DNA of 64,000 nucleotides from Keithomyces neogunnii. Its lineage: Eukaryota; Ascomycota; Sordariomycetes; Hypocreales; Clavicipitaceae. The notes beneath the pieces were generated by a model. The model did no database searches. It had not been told where the DNA came from and was given only the letters and a program-made list of their open reading frames with translations. The DNA is taken from NCBI GenBank assembly GCA_020975405.1, contig JAIOWQ010000002.1, positions 5,394,001 through 5,458,000 on the forward strand, given 5' to 3'. Numbering within the stretch: position 1 is the stretch's first letter; every line of letters starts with the position of its first letter. Positions 47,124 to 57,639 of this stretch are shown here, piece by piece. The translations under genes and the position numbers were made by a program.

Positions 47124-48847
47124 TTACCCGGCCATGACACTCTTTCCTCCATCCTCCGTGATTCGCTCTCGGATCCGAATCTTCATGATTCCCTGGCCCA
47201 GGTGAATTAATCCCTTACGGGGACACGGCTCAGGCGTAGCATTTTCGGCACCATTTGTCTGCGAGAGGCCGCATTTCTTGATGCCATTGCTAAGCTCGTC
47301 AACCGTCTCGACCTCTGCGGGCTTCGCAATGCCAATGATTGCGCTGGGGCAAAACATGAGAGCTTCGCCTTGACGAAGCGACACAATCCGCTCCAACAGC
47401 TCCATCTGGCCGTCTGCATAATCACTCGAGGAGCCCGCCTCGGCCTCACCCACACGCTCCTGTCCCGAAGAAGCAGCTGCCAGATGCTTCTTCAGACTCG
47501 CCAGCCAGCTTGGAGACGTGAAGCGGTGTACGATGGAAATGCTACACAGATCCAACAGCTTGGGTGAGATGGTGGGCTCCTGCGTCGCAATCACAATGCG
47601 GGCACCCAGGTGTCTCTGCAGTCGTATGGTAGACAGGAGAGATTCCGTCAGGGTCTGGCACTCGGCGCTGTCCGTCATGTACTTGTGGGCTTCGTCGAGG
47701 GCAACAATTCGGCCAATGTCGTCCGACGGCTGCTCCAGAAACAGGTTCAGGCAAATGTTGAACAGGGCGCAGGCAGACTCTGCCGTCACACAGGGGCAGG
47801 ACAAGTCGACAATGGTGAGCCGACCGGCCTAGGGCAAGGTTAGTCCGCTGAAGAGTTTGTGTTGTTCCATGTGACTCATACCTTGGGCTTCCACGTGGTA
47901 GCCTTGCTGGTGCTTTCGAGCGACTTCATTCTCAGTCTGTCTCTGGGGGTCCAGCGGCCGCCTTGTTTGCTTGCCGCGACGTCTTGCGTGGCCATGAAGC
48001 TTTCGAGCGTGTCCAGCCTCTGCTCGAGGGGCACCTTCTGCGCCGGAGTGAGGTCCTCCAGCTCGATTGCCCTTCGGAACGCGTGGTAGTTGAAGGATCC
48101 GCCGGCCTGCTGCTGCTCCATTCTGAGTTCTCTAAGGATGCGCGTCACGACGTGCAGGTACAGCGGCATTCCTCCGCCATGGACGGAACTGACTGCCATG
48201 AGGTCCAGCATTCGTTTGGTATTAAGATGGCGCTGGCTGATGCGCAGCTCCTTGACTTGGACATTTGGCAGGCATTCGTACAGTTTCTGCGAGTGGTTAG
48301 CATCCAGGGACTATTTTCCGGCCTGCTCTCCTAGACTGCGTACCTTGATTGATTCCAAGCTGGTCGGCGGGCACAAGACTCTGACCTTTACGTCGGCGTT
48401 GGACGAGATGTAAGCTGCTTCACAGGGACTGCCTCTTGCTCCGGAAAAGAAGGGGTCGTAGTGGAAAACAATGCCCGTGAGCGGCCGGGGCAGGACGTTT
48501 GCCTCGCAGGGAATGAGGCAGCTCTCGAGCAGGCAGCTCAGGGTATGGCTCTTCCCCGATCCCTGGCTGCCGCAAATGAAGACGCTCGAGGGGGCGCTGA
48601 TGTTGTAATACAGTCTAGGGTCCTCTTGGACCGCTGGAGCATCCCTGCCGTCTCGGCTTCCCTGGAGCTTGGCCACGTTCCCCCCCAAGAGCCCGTACTG
48701 GGTAAAGGCGGGATCAGGCCCGTCGTTTCCCTGCTGTCTCACGGACTCTGTGAAGACAGGCGTGCCAGCGACTTCACTCTCGTCCAGGTTTTTGGTGTCG
48801 TGGCGGAGCAGAGCCAGGTGTTTTTCGAAAACCCCTTCGTCAGCCAT
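47124..48847 (-). CDS. HerA/FtsK-like P-loop ATPase, fungal
   Basis: Three exons: 48847-48344, 48286-47882 and 47828-47124; introns of 57 and 53 bp; 537 aa. Walker A is GSQGSGKS (residues 93-100). Walker B is RIVALDEAHKYM (LDEAH at 347-351). STIRLQRHLGARIVIATQEPTISPKLLDLCSISIVHRF then matches the HerA-type sensor region (iarq-R-..G..li.atQ.ps.i...l...c...i.hR). Between the Walker motifs lies a Gln/Glu-rich helical insert. HerA-type ATPases form hexameric DNA or protein pumps in prokaryotes; fungal proteins of this kind are uncharacterised as far as I know. No signal peptide or membrane segment. It is divergent from the GST gene across 770 bp. Assignment to the HerA superfamily is from motifs only. 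Confidence 0.8.
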
Positions 48848-49619
48848 CTTATTGTCGAGGCCTAGACTTTGCGGGCCTTGATATGTGTGCTTGATGTTGG
48901 AAAGAATAGAATAGATTAAAGATTAGAATTGATCATTAAGAAAATGGCTCATGTGCGAGCTATATGCTTGTCTTGTCTATTTGTGTATTAACCAAGAGTC
49001 AAAGGTGTTGCGGCGTCCATCCCATATATGTAAGAATGGGAATGAGCAGTGAACTTGGGTTTGGAGACTGGGCTGTGAACTCTCGCCCGCCTCAAAACTT
49101 TACCTTTTTGTCACTTTTTTCTCAAGTTGCAAGTCGGCTCAGTAGGAGTAGCTTGCCTCGTGGCGGCGTTTGGGTCCAGCCAGTTCATCGCGACGCTTTC
49201 AGCCAGCATAATGCAGCTGGCAAGAAATTAAATAGTTGAATGGATGAAATATATTCAAGTCATGTATCATGGTCCATTTCTCTCTTTACTCTATTCAAGC
49301 ACATCTCCTCGCTTGAATATTGTAAGCTTCCATCCAGGCTTTATGCTAGTTGGAAGATTCAAGGTTGAAGTCACATTCGCCTCTGGTTTGCATTCGTGCT
49401 GGCCAATGCTAATTGGTCAACTGGTCTACTGGTTTCTCGGCTTTGCAATAACGTGCCCATGGTAGCGTTTGCTCGTGCACCAACTGTCGCCAGCTGCCCT
49501 TCAGCTGCGGGGCATCGCCATGGACATCACGTCATTCAGACGCATTGTTCCCTCACCAGATATCTGTGCATCCCCCATCTCCATTCCTCTTTGGCTATCA
49601 AACAGATCATCAGTTTATA
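48848..49619. promoter_or_regulatory. Divergent promoter region P-loop ATPase / GST
   Basis: 772 bp between opposite starts, AT-rich near 48900-48990. No specific site is named. Confidence 0.4.
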
Positions 49620-50459
49620 ATGGCCAGCGTCAATACATCGCTTCCCCCAGAACCCTCTGGCGCAGCCGCCAAACTTGCTGCTCGCCATGCGGCGGAACAT
49701 CCTCTCAAACTATACGGGGGATGGTTTTGCCCCTTTGTCCAGAGAGCTTGGATCACGCTGTGCGAGAAGAAGATTCCTCATCAATATGTTGAAATCAACC
49801 CCTACAAGAAAGAAGCTGGGTTCCTGGCCCTGAACCCTCGTGGTTTGGTCCCAGCACTGGCCGTGCCCGTCGACGCACAGGGCAACGACCTGAAGCCGCT
49901 GTATGAAAGCTCAGTCGTCTGCGAGTATCTGGAAGATGCGTACTCGGATGAATCCAAGTACGGGCCTCGACTGCTCCCTTCGGATCCGTATAAGCGAGCC
50001 CGCGCCCGACTGTGGATAGACCATGTCAGCACAAGGATTGTGCCGGCCTTTTATAAGTTTCTTCAGCACACACCGGAGAAGCCATATAGCATTCAACAGG
50101 CTCGTGCTGAGCTTCACGGCCATATTCGCGCTCTGACTGAGCAAATGGACGCCGATGGACCATGGTTCCTGGGCAAAGATATAAGTCTGGTGGACATTAG
50201 TCTTGCGCCGTGGGCAAAGCGCCTTTGGCTGCTGGACCACTACAAGTCGGGTGGTTTGGGTATCCCGCAAAACGACGGGGACGGCGATGCTATCTGGCAG
50301 CGGTGGACAAAGTGGTACAAGGCCATTGTCAATCGGCAGAGCGTCCAAGACACATGGAGCGCTGATGAGAGGTATGTCATTGCGTATAAACGCTACGCGG
50401 ACGATACCACAGACTCCCTTGTTGGGCAAGCAACAAGACAAGGCAAGATGTTGCCATAG
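49620..50459 (+). CDS. Glutathione S-transferase, omega-type
   Basis: Intronless, 279 aa from ATG 49620 (MASVNTSLPPEP); the frame is open upstream but the ATG after the TA-rich stretch is the natural start. The N-terminal thioredoxin fold has LKLYGGWFCPFVQRAWITLCEKKI: Cys in CPF is the catalytic residue of omega-class GSTs, used for glutathione-dependent thiol transfer or dehydroascorbate reduction. LALNPRGLVPALAVP carries the cis-Pro and LYESSVVCEYLED the glutathione gamma-glutamyl site (E-S). The C-terminal helical domain includes WFLGKDISLVDISLAPWAKRLWLL with the conserved N-capping Asp. Cytosolic detoxification or redox role expected. Confidence 0.9.
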   Translation: MASVNTSLPPEPSGAAAKLAARHAAEHPLKLYGGWFCPFVQRAWITLCEKKIPHQYVEINPYKKEAGFLALNPRGLVPALAVPVDAQGNDLKPLYESSVVCEYLEDAYSDESKYGPRLLPSDPYKRARARLWIDHVSTRIVPAFYKFLQHTPEKPYSIQQARAELHGHIRALTEQMDADGPWFLGKDISLVDISLAPWAKRLWLLDHYKSGGLGIPQNDGDGDAIWQRWTKWYKAIVNRQSVQDTWSADERYVIAYKRYADDTTDSLVGQATRQGKMLP

Positions 50460-50838
50460 ACCGGGTAGAGTCGTTCTTACACGACTTGTTTCGTCGCAGT
50501 GTGAAAGTAGTCCTTGACCAATATGTCGACCAAGTTGGACGGGAATTGCCCATCATAAGTTGGACTTTCGCACTCGTGGGCTCCAATTGATTTACAGATG
50601 CCGTGTAAACTCAACTTGCCTTGTATTTAGTTTTGAATAATATTTTAACACTCCTTTACATATGTTCAAAAAACCTTGTTGACGCTGGGAAAATGTTGGG
50701 GCAGGGTAGGTCTGCAAGGTGGGTGCACTGTGCGGCGAGCACGGGCAAGATTGGATAACACGGTGCCGCAACAGCAACAAGGCCTCGTGGACAAGCTGGC
50801 TTCCGTCCTGGACCAGAGCCAACAGCTTCACCGCCACC
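50460..50838. other. Intergenic between GST and XAP5 genes
   Basis: Short same-strand spacer holding the GST 3' flank and the XAP5 promoter; nothing else is seen. Confidence 0.5.
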
Positions 50839-52019
50839 ATGTCTGACAAAGGAGTCTCTCGCTTTACGCCGCAGAACAAGACGACGCACGAGCGTCTCTC
50901 AACAAACACCGTTGGCCTTGTCGCGCTATCCGACTTTCGCAAACGAAGAGCAGAAGTGCTCGAGCAGCAGGAGCGCGAAGCTCGTGAGGCTGCCATCTCA
51001 GGCACGTCCACACCGGACCGTTCCTTGACAGGCACTCCTGACAATGCCGGCAGTGACTCGAACAACGATCGCGGTGTTAGGCCGCTGAAGAAGAAGAAGA
51101 AGAAGCAGGGCAAGAAACTTTTGTCCTTTGACGACGACGAGGAAGCAGCCGAGGGCGAGGCCAGCGGCAACCCTGATACCAAAAACAAAGCAAAAGACAC
51201 GGATACCGAAGGCCATGGCGATGGAGAAACGGGCAGGGCAAAATTCAAGGCGAACGCGAGCATCGGTATCGTACCGAAAGCCGTGACGAAAGCGGCGTTG
51301 CTCAAAGAGGCTGCAGAGCGAGAAGCTCTGAGGCGAGAATTCGTGGCAGTCCAGGAAGCGGTTAAGGCTACCGAGGTCGCGATACCCTTTGTATTCTACG
51401 ACGGCGCCAATACTCCGGGCGGAATTGTGCGGATGAAAAAGGGGGACTTTGTCTGGGTGTTTCTGGACAAGAGCCGCAAAGTTGGCGCCGAGTTGGGCGT
51501 CGGCGATCAAGGCAATACGCGCAGAGCATGGGCACGAGTGGGTGTCGATGACTTGATGCTTGTCAGAGACACGGTAATCATCCCACACGTAAGTTCTATT
51601 AACCCCCACTCTGTTCTATTTGACATGTCAATCTAACCGGACGATTCTAGCATTATGACTTTCATTTCTTCGTGATGAACAAGAGCACCGGGCCTGGAGG
51701 TCGTAGATTGTTCGACTATAGCTCCGAAGCTCCGATCAAGAAGGCGGCTGCAAATGACCAACCCGATGCGTCTAATACGGCGGACCGTCTCATCACGGCT
51801 GCGTCTCGAGCCGCTGCGGCAAGCTCGCTGCCCGACATCCATACGCTCGAGGGGGCGTCCGAGGACCCAATGATGACCAAGGTTGTGGACCGTCGATGGT
51901 ATGAGAGAAACAAACATATATACCCCGCCAGCACTTGGCAGGAGTTTGATCCCGAGAAGGACTATGCAACCGAAATCCGAAAGGACACGGGCGGCAATAC
52001 ATACTTTTTCTCGAAATGA
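50839..52019 (+). CDS. XAP5/FAM50-family nuclear protein
   Basis: Two exons, 50839-51588 and 51651-52019 (intron 62 bp with a ctaac branch site), 372 aa. The ATG lies in an ideal gccaccATG context. The N-terminal half is low-complexity and basic (KKKKKKQGKKLLSFDDDEE), likely a nuclear signal; then AKFKANASIGIVPKAVTKAALLKEA and the XAP5 domain: IPFVFYDGANTPGGIVRMKKGDFVWVFLDKSRK, WARVGVDDLMLVRDTVIIPHHYDFHFFVMNKS. The H-H at the splice point is restored exactly. It ends in RRWYERNKHIYPASTWQEFDPEKDY. FAM50/XAP5 proteins are nuclear and linked to spliceosome function and, in plants, to clock timing; the fungal role is less clear. Confidence 0.92.
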
Positions 52020-52191
52020 GTCGATGCGGCGGGAATCGAGTGTGGCTCGGATGGGATGAACCCGGCAGGAGCTGCCACGGCAATCATACCCCCTTTGTGA
52101 TTCTGCTGCTCGCGTCTCGGACCGCGGCCAAATGGCGGTCCAACGCTCGATGCAGCTATATATTTTCATCTCTGCTGGCTCCCTTGGACCG

Positions 52192-52644
52192 TCATCCACA
52201 CAACCGCCACAATGCCAAGGAAGCTCCTCCAAGCACCAACCACCCTGGCCAGAACAAAAGGAGTATGAATGGGTTCCCGGTTCCGAGAATGAAGACGGCA
52301 AACTCGTAGAAGAGCTTCTTGCGCAGCATGCGCGTCGTTTTGGCATCCCACAGGTCGGAGAGTGCCTTGGCAGACATGCTGGCGCCGTGGCAGGCCCCAA
52401 ACTTGGTCGCTATGTAGGCACGGATGGCCAGAAAGTGGCCGGCATAGAAGGCCTGGACAAAGGCTCGGCTCGTGAAGAAGTAGGTCTGGATATATAGAAA
52501 CCAGGAAAAGGAGCCAATTATATACTGGAAGCGCAGGGCAAAGGCGAGGGCCGGGCCAAGGCGACGACGCACGACGGTTGAGCGGGGGTCGATGGAAACT
52601 CCAGGCTCCACCCTTGAAGCAGTTAGAATCGACCCCTTGTCCAT
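52192..52644 (-). CDS. Small multi-pass membrane protein, unknown
   Basis: 150 aa from MDKGSILTASR at 52644; an upstream in-frame ATG at 52701 would give 169 aa. Three hydrophobic stretches are visible: ALRFQYIIGSFSWFLYIQTYF, FVQAFYAGHFLAIRAYIATKF (amphipathic) and FAVFILGTGNPFILLLFWPG followed by WLVLGGASLALWRL. No family recognised. Its 3' end faces that of the XAP5 gene with 172 bp between them. Conserved-looking codon use and hydrophobicity support a real gene, but this is not certain. Confidence 0.5.
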   Translation of the reverse strand: MDKGSILTASRVEPGVSIDPRSTVVRRRLGPALAFALRFQYIIGSFSWFLYIQTYFFTSRAFVQAFYAGHFLAIRAYIATKFGACHGASMSAKALSDLWDAKTTRMLRKKLFYEFAVFILGTGNPFILLLFWPGWLVLGGASLALWRLCG

Positions 52645-53440
52645 GATGGCAGGCCGCTGTGTACTCGCGTCAATATGATGCGTGATGTCTGAATACTGCA
52701 AGGGGTGGAAGAGGAGGACGCGGCGAGCAAGACATGGGAGTTGGCTCTAAGCCTCTGACACGGCTGCTGATAACTAAATGTATAATTTCATGGCCAACGG
52801 CTCCCCCCTCACTTGTCACACAGCCAGCCAACCAGGGTGCCCTGTATTGAGCAGATGTACGGAGTACGGAGGAGCAGACTGGAATTTGGACGGGAACGGG
52901 CCCGAGGAACGACTGGGCGGCAGGGCACATTGCCGGGTCGCGACACTTTACTCGTCGAGACTCTGAGCTGTCCAAGGCTGTCCAAGGCTGGCCCCAAGCG
53001 CCCCAAGCCATGTGGCGTGGAGGCGAACAAGAGCAGCCAATTGCCTCCACGTGGGGCCGTTGATTCGGCTTCCGGAGCGCGTCTGCCGCTCTTCAGTGAC
53101 AATTGGAGAATCAATGCAGATGCCCATTGCGGCAACCCGTTGGGTACCCGTTGGTTGGCGGACTGTTTCGATTGTCGGACTCTTTTTGCTTGGTCAATGC
53201 CGGTGATGGGGCCTGGATGACACGGGTGTCCCCGACTCCCTGCAAGCGTGGGAAGTTGGAACGCATCTGCTCAATACGCTTTGCCGTCGCGGATTGGCTG
53301 CTTGTGAGAGAACACGGCTAACGGAATGCGAGTCATTTTGTGCCGTTTGAGAGCAAAGCGGCGCTGTGCTGTCATGATGATGCCACCTTGACGGCATCTT
53401 GAATATATGCGACGGCCAAGTCGACGGCGCATTTTGTGAC
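52645..53440. other. Intergenic, nothing supported
   Basis: Contains TACGGAGTA at 52858 overlapping a second copy of its core, and a doubled ctgtccaagg at 52968-52988. No gene is supported. Confidence 0.45.
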
Positions 53441-53449
53441 GGCCAGCAC

Positions 53450-53868
53450 CTAGAACACAACACCACGGCCGTCGCAGATAATGTCGCCTTGCTCGGCAGC
53501 ATCACCATTCACCACGACGCCGGCAACCTCGTCTGGCAAGCCCATTCTCCCCATGGGATTCCTCTCGCACCGCGGCCTCGGTGCCTCGGTCAGTCCGCAG
53601 CCAGCGAGCTCTTGGGCATGACAACCATGACAACCGCCGCTCTGCTTGACCATCTGCCGCGCGACAGCCTGGGAAGTGAGCACAAAGAAAGGTGCCGGTG
53701 GCATTGACGTCGAGAATCTTGCGGAACTGCGCCGCCGGCATGTCGAGCGCGTGCGCGCAGCCCACGATCACGATGCCCGCGAAGCACAACCCAGCTGGGC
53801 CACGGTTTCGGCGAGACACGCAGCCACCTCTTGCTCGCTCTCGCGTCCGCATAGGTCAGCCTATGCAA
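53450..53868 (-). pseudogene. Short-chain dehydrogenase/reductase (SDR) pseudogene
   Basis: Fragments of an SDR lie in three frames on the minus strand. ALDMPAAQFRKILDVNATGTFLCA sits in one, then FVLTSQAVARQMVKQSGG after a frameshift near 53690. The C-terminal part NPMGRMGLPDEVAGVVV and DIICDGRGVVF follow, resembling the usual GRMG.P.E.A..V and GADI..DGG end. The central catalytic segment (Ser and Tyr-x-x-x-Lys) is absent, consistent with an internal deletion, and no N-terminal TGxxxGIG was found beyond 53868. It is a dead gene; the original substrate is unknown. Confidence 0.6.
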
Positions 53869-54374
53869 TGTTACAATTTGGAAAAGGTGATTGTCATGTA
53901 AATACTAAATAGTGTGCATTCCTTCTGACGTCTAAATGCCACTTATACTCGGCATCATGCAGCTTCCATTTGTCCCCGCGCAGCTTCGCGGGGTGACTGT
54001 CGACCGCACCGGATGCAACCCGGAGGCTGCAATTCGAGCACTCAGTTTCCATAGGCAGATGGCTGCTCAGTGCTCACTGACCCATGTCATGCTGCCCCAG
54101 TGCATGTTTGACTGTGCGGCTGTGCAGGGCTGCCTTGTACGATCAACTGGTGCCTTCACCATTGCGGGTACCTGGCAGGCTGCAAGATAAAAATCTCATC
54201 TGGCCAGTTCATCGAACTTGATGCCACGATTTCCTAACAGCGGCTACCATGTGAAGAGCGCCTGTCCGGTTGACTACCTATATATTTCTGGCTGCAGTCC
54301 AGCACATGTATATCCAGCCCATCACCCTGCCATTATGCATTCCAGCATGAGTATGTCCACGTGACACGTCCAAC
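53869..54374. other. Intergenic, nothing supported
   Basis: Upstream region of the Arf-like GTPase gene. No motif-bearing frame is seen. Confidence 0.45.
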
Positions 54375-56634
54375 ATGGTTTCTACTCGGCTAATCTCCTT
54401 CAAAGAAGTCGCCGCCTGGCTCTTTGGCAGGACCCCAGAATACCGAGGCCTGATTCTGGGCTTCGACGCCGCGGGGAAAACTACGCTTCTGTACCAGTTG
54501 AAGCTGCCCAATGAAACCATCACCACCATTCCCACCATTGGCTTCAATATCGAAACAGTGGGCACTGCACAAGGCCACAACTTTACCCTATGGGACGTTG
54601 GAGGTACTCACACCAGGCCAAGATTTGCAAATATAGCCGCTGACGCAGGCCAGGTTGTGATAAAATACGGGGACTCTACCGGCACTACTTTCCCCTTGCA
54701 GACGTCTTCTTCTTCGTGATAGACTGCGCAGACACTTTCAGGTTCGGCGAGGTTGTCGACGAGATACACACCATCCTGGACCAAGTGGACAGCGAGCCTG
54801 GCGACAAGAAGCTGTGGATTGTGCTCAACAAGCAGGACCTCCTGCCAGCGGAAAAGCGAGACGAGCTAGTCAAGGACATCAGGGCCAAGCTCGAGCAAGG
54901 GCTTGATAGATGGATCAACTCTGGCAAGGTGCGAATCTTTGATTCACCGGGCTTCAACTCTTTTCAGCACAGCCATCCCTCCGCGTTGCTTGAACAAGTT
55001 GCGCATGTGCTTTCCGGCCGCGAGCGCCCCAAACGGTCAGCAGAAGAGAAGCCCTTGACCCCCGGCCCCGTGGAAAAGGTGGATTTGAAGAAACGAGTCG
55101 AGCAAAGCATTGCCCAAAACAGAGCGCCCGCAGATGTCTTCTGGAACGGGCTTCTCGAGGCCGACCTCCCGGTTTGGGACCACTACAACCATTTGAGGGC
55201 GGGATACTTTGTGCTGTTGGAAGGAAGCGCGTGTGGAAACACGGTTATCAAGTGCGCCGACATGTTCATGCGCCATTTGGACGTGCTGAGGTCCAAGAAT
55301 CCCGACCGATTTCGAAACACAACTCACCGGTACATCTTGTCTCATGAATATCCCTTGCGCGTCTTTGACTGACAGTCGGCAGCACCATGACGGTATTCTG
55401 GCTCTTTCAACTCCAGGTAGCCGCGGTCCGATACGCGCATTTCATGAAATCGGCCCATCTCCCTTCTAGACAAGACTTCAACAGCGTCCTCATGCACACG
55501 CCCGAGCTCATGGACAGCGGCATCTGGAAAAGGCACTACTCCAAGGATCTAATGTTTACGCCTGACGCCCGCGAGAACTGGGTGCTGCCTGATAAATCGC
55601 CCCTGCCACCCTTCACGCCACCCGTTGAGAAGCAAGAATCGCCAAGAGGGCCGCCGCAGTTGGAGCCTGATGGAGACCTTCTTATACGCTTCGCCTTGAC
55701 CGTGGTCCAGAGCACGTCGGGGACTAACCTCCGCCGCGGCGCAGTAATCAAGCACTCGCTCAGCGCGCTGCAGACATCCGTGATGCAAAAGCGAGCATCC
55801 ATGGCCAACGTGGCCCCGTATTCCGAGACGCAGGCCTATTTCTGGATCCAGTTTGTTCACGCCGCCCTTGCCTCTGTCCAAGCGACGCAGGAAGCAGGCC
55901 TAGAGAGCACCGTAGGGTGGCACGGGTCCATGAATGCCCTCACACCAGCGGCCTTTACGACGCTGTTTGGCGTCCACGGCGACGAGTGGAAGGAGTACTA
56001 CTCCCCGGGCCTATGGAACAGCGTCAAGGCCCGCATCGCCTTTGTGAACCCCGACAAGAAGCCTCTGCCGGGCATCATATCCGTTCCGCCAAGCGGCGCG
56101 CGCCTCCCCTCCAAGACGGGGCTGGGCATCTCAACCTCGCCGCAGATGCCGCCGCCCGAGAGCCTGGCCGTCATGGTGGCGGCTGTATGCGACGCGGCGG
56201 CCCTGGCGGAATCAGACTCGAACCAGGGAGCGGTCCAGACGCACCCCGAGCTCATTGTCTTTCTGTACGCCGCGCTGGTGGGCAGCCGCAGCCCGCAGGC
56301 AGTGTGTGACGAGGACCTGGCTGCCGTTGCCAGGCGCCGCAGTCTTCTTGTCAAGGCCGTGGACAGGGCGCTCGAGGTTTCGGGCCCGCCGGCCCAAGGG
56401 CTCACTCGCAAGATGTTTTGGATTCAGCATGTGCTGGCCGCCGTGGAGCAGACGCCGCCGCAGTCGTCGCTCGACGCCTTTATGAATGCCAACCCGCACC
56501 TGGCCTACCCCGATCTGCCGCTCTTGTATTACTCTGATATGATGCTCAACTGCAGCGAGGCACAAAGGGTGTTTATACCGCCCGACAGGCGGGCCTTTCC
56601 TAGTCTTGTATCTACGCCGGGCGGGATCAAATAA
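54375..56634 (+). CDS. Large Arf-like GTPase with long C-terminal extension
   Basis: Three exons: 54375-54603, 54654-55329 and 55383-56634; introns of 50 and 53 bp; 718 aa. Residues 1-190 are an Arf/Sar-type G domain: GFDAAGKTT (P-loop, 29-37), TIPTIGFNIET (switch I), LWDVGGCDKIRGLYRHYF (switch II), VFFFVIDCADTFRF and LNKQDLLPAE (NKxD). Canonical Arf has Gln where this has Cys78, and Gly2 for myristoylation, whereas this starts MVSTRL. About 520 further residues follow, with three repeating blocks of similar flavour (PVWDHYNHLRAGYFVLL, AYFWIQFVHAALASVQ, RKMFWIQHVLAAVEQTPPQSSL), each with ...LMHTPELM/ALTPAAF/FMNANPHL-like parts. I do not recognise that region. The first acceptor was chosen because it restores switch II. 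Confidence 0.85.
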
Positions 56635-56867
56635 ACTAGTAGCCAGTGTATTTGGTTTATATAGAAGAAGTTGCATCTGCACAAAGGGAGCGTGTTCAAC
56701 CAACCAGCTGTATCTAGTCTATAATAAAGAAGCCTGGACCTGTGCTTGCAGTATATCAAGTCCGCAACCCAGGGTGAAGGCATCACCAAGAGTCTGCTCA
56801 CGCTTACTAACCATCAGACAAGCTCGTATTTCGCGCACCATCTCACCAACACAGCAACACCCGGACA

Positions 56868-57596
56868 ATGCCAGACATGCCAGACATGCCAGACATGCCA
56901 GACGACCAGATTACGCACGATGCCGAGCTCGTCTACAACTACCACCAGATGGGCATGGCCGTGAAGCCGGCCGACGCCATCTTCTGCCTCTGCAGCCTCG
57001 ACACCCGCGTCGCCGAGCGCGCGGCGCAGCTGTACCTCGACGGCATGGCGCCCTACCTCGTCTTCTCAGGCGGCGCGGGCAAGCTCACCGAGGGCCGCTT
57101 CGCCGCGTCCGAGGCCGAGGCCTTTGCCGACGTCGCGCGCGCAATGGGCGTCCCCGGCGACCGCATCGTCGTCGAGCCGCGCGCCTCCAACACGGGCGAG
57201 AACGTCCGCTTCACCCACGCCCTGCTCCGCGACCTGCGCATTCGTGCCGACTCCCTCATCCTCGTCCAGAAGCCCTACATGGAGCGCCGCACCTACGCCA
57301 CCTTTGCCAAGCAGTGGCCTGCCCCCGCCCAGTTTACCGTCACCTCGCCCCGGTTCGCCTTTGCCGAGTACCCCGATGCGCAGAACCCGCGGGACCTGGT
57401 CATTAACGTCATGGTTGGCGATCTCGTCCGCATCAGGGACTATTCTGCCCGTGGATTTCAGATTGAGCAGGACATCCCCGCGGGTGTGTGGGATGCCATG
57501 CTGAGGCTGGTCAGACGCGGCTACAATGGCCACTTGCCCGAGGGCTTTGCTTTGCCAGAGGACGCTGCACACGATGGAACTGGTAGAATATATTGA
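56868..57596 (+). CDS. YdcF/DUF218-domain protein
   Basis: Intronless, 242 aa. The start lies in a 9-bp tandem repeat (ccagacatg, four units), giving the N-terminus MPDMPDMPDMPD; the exact start Met is therefore ambiguous among four. The DUF218 core shows ADAIFCLCSLDTRVAERAAQLYLDG, PYLVFSGGAG, EAEAFADVARAMGVPGDRIVVEPRASNTGENVRF and SLILVQKPYMERRTYATF, matching bacterial YdcF/SanA-type proteins. The Rossmann-like fold is thought to bind nucleotides or SAM; function is undetermined. No signal or membrane segment, so cytosolic, unlike the many membrane-anchored bacterial members. Very GC-rich third positions. It converges on the METTL16-type gene with 43 bp between stops. Confidence 0.85.
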   Translation: MPDMPDMPDMPDDQITHDAELVYNYHQMGMAVKPADAIFCLCSLDTRVAERAAQLYLDGMAPYLVFSGGAGKLTEGRFAASEAEAFADVARAMGVPGDRIVVEPRASNTGENVRFTHALLRDLRIRADSLILVQKPYMERRTYATFAKQWPAPAQFTVTSPRFAFAEYPDAQNPRDLVINVMVGDLVRIRDYSARGFQIEQDIPAGVWDAMLRLVRRGYNGHLPEGFALPEDAAHDGTGRIY

Positions 57597-57639
57597 CGAC
57601 TCTAGAAAATAGGTTTGATTCATAATAGACATGGGCCTT

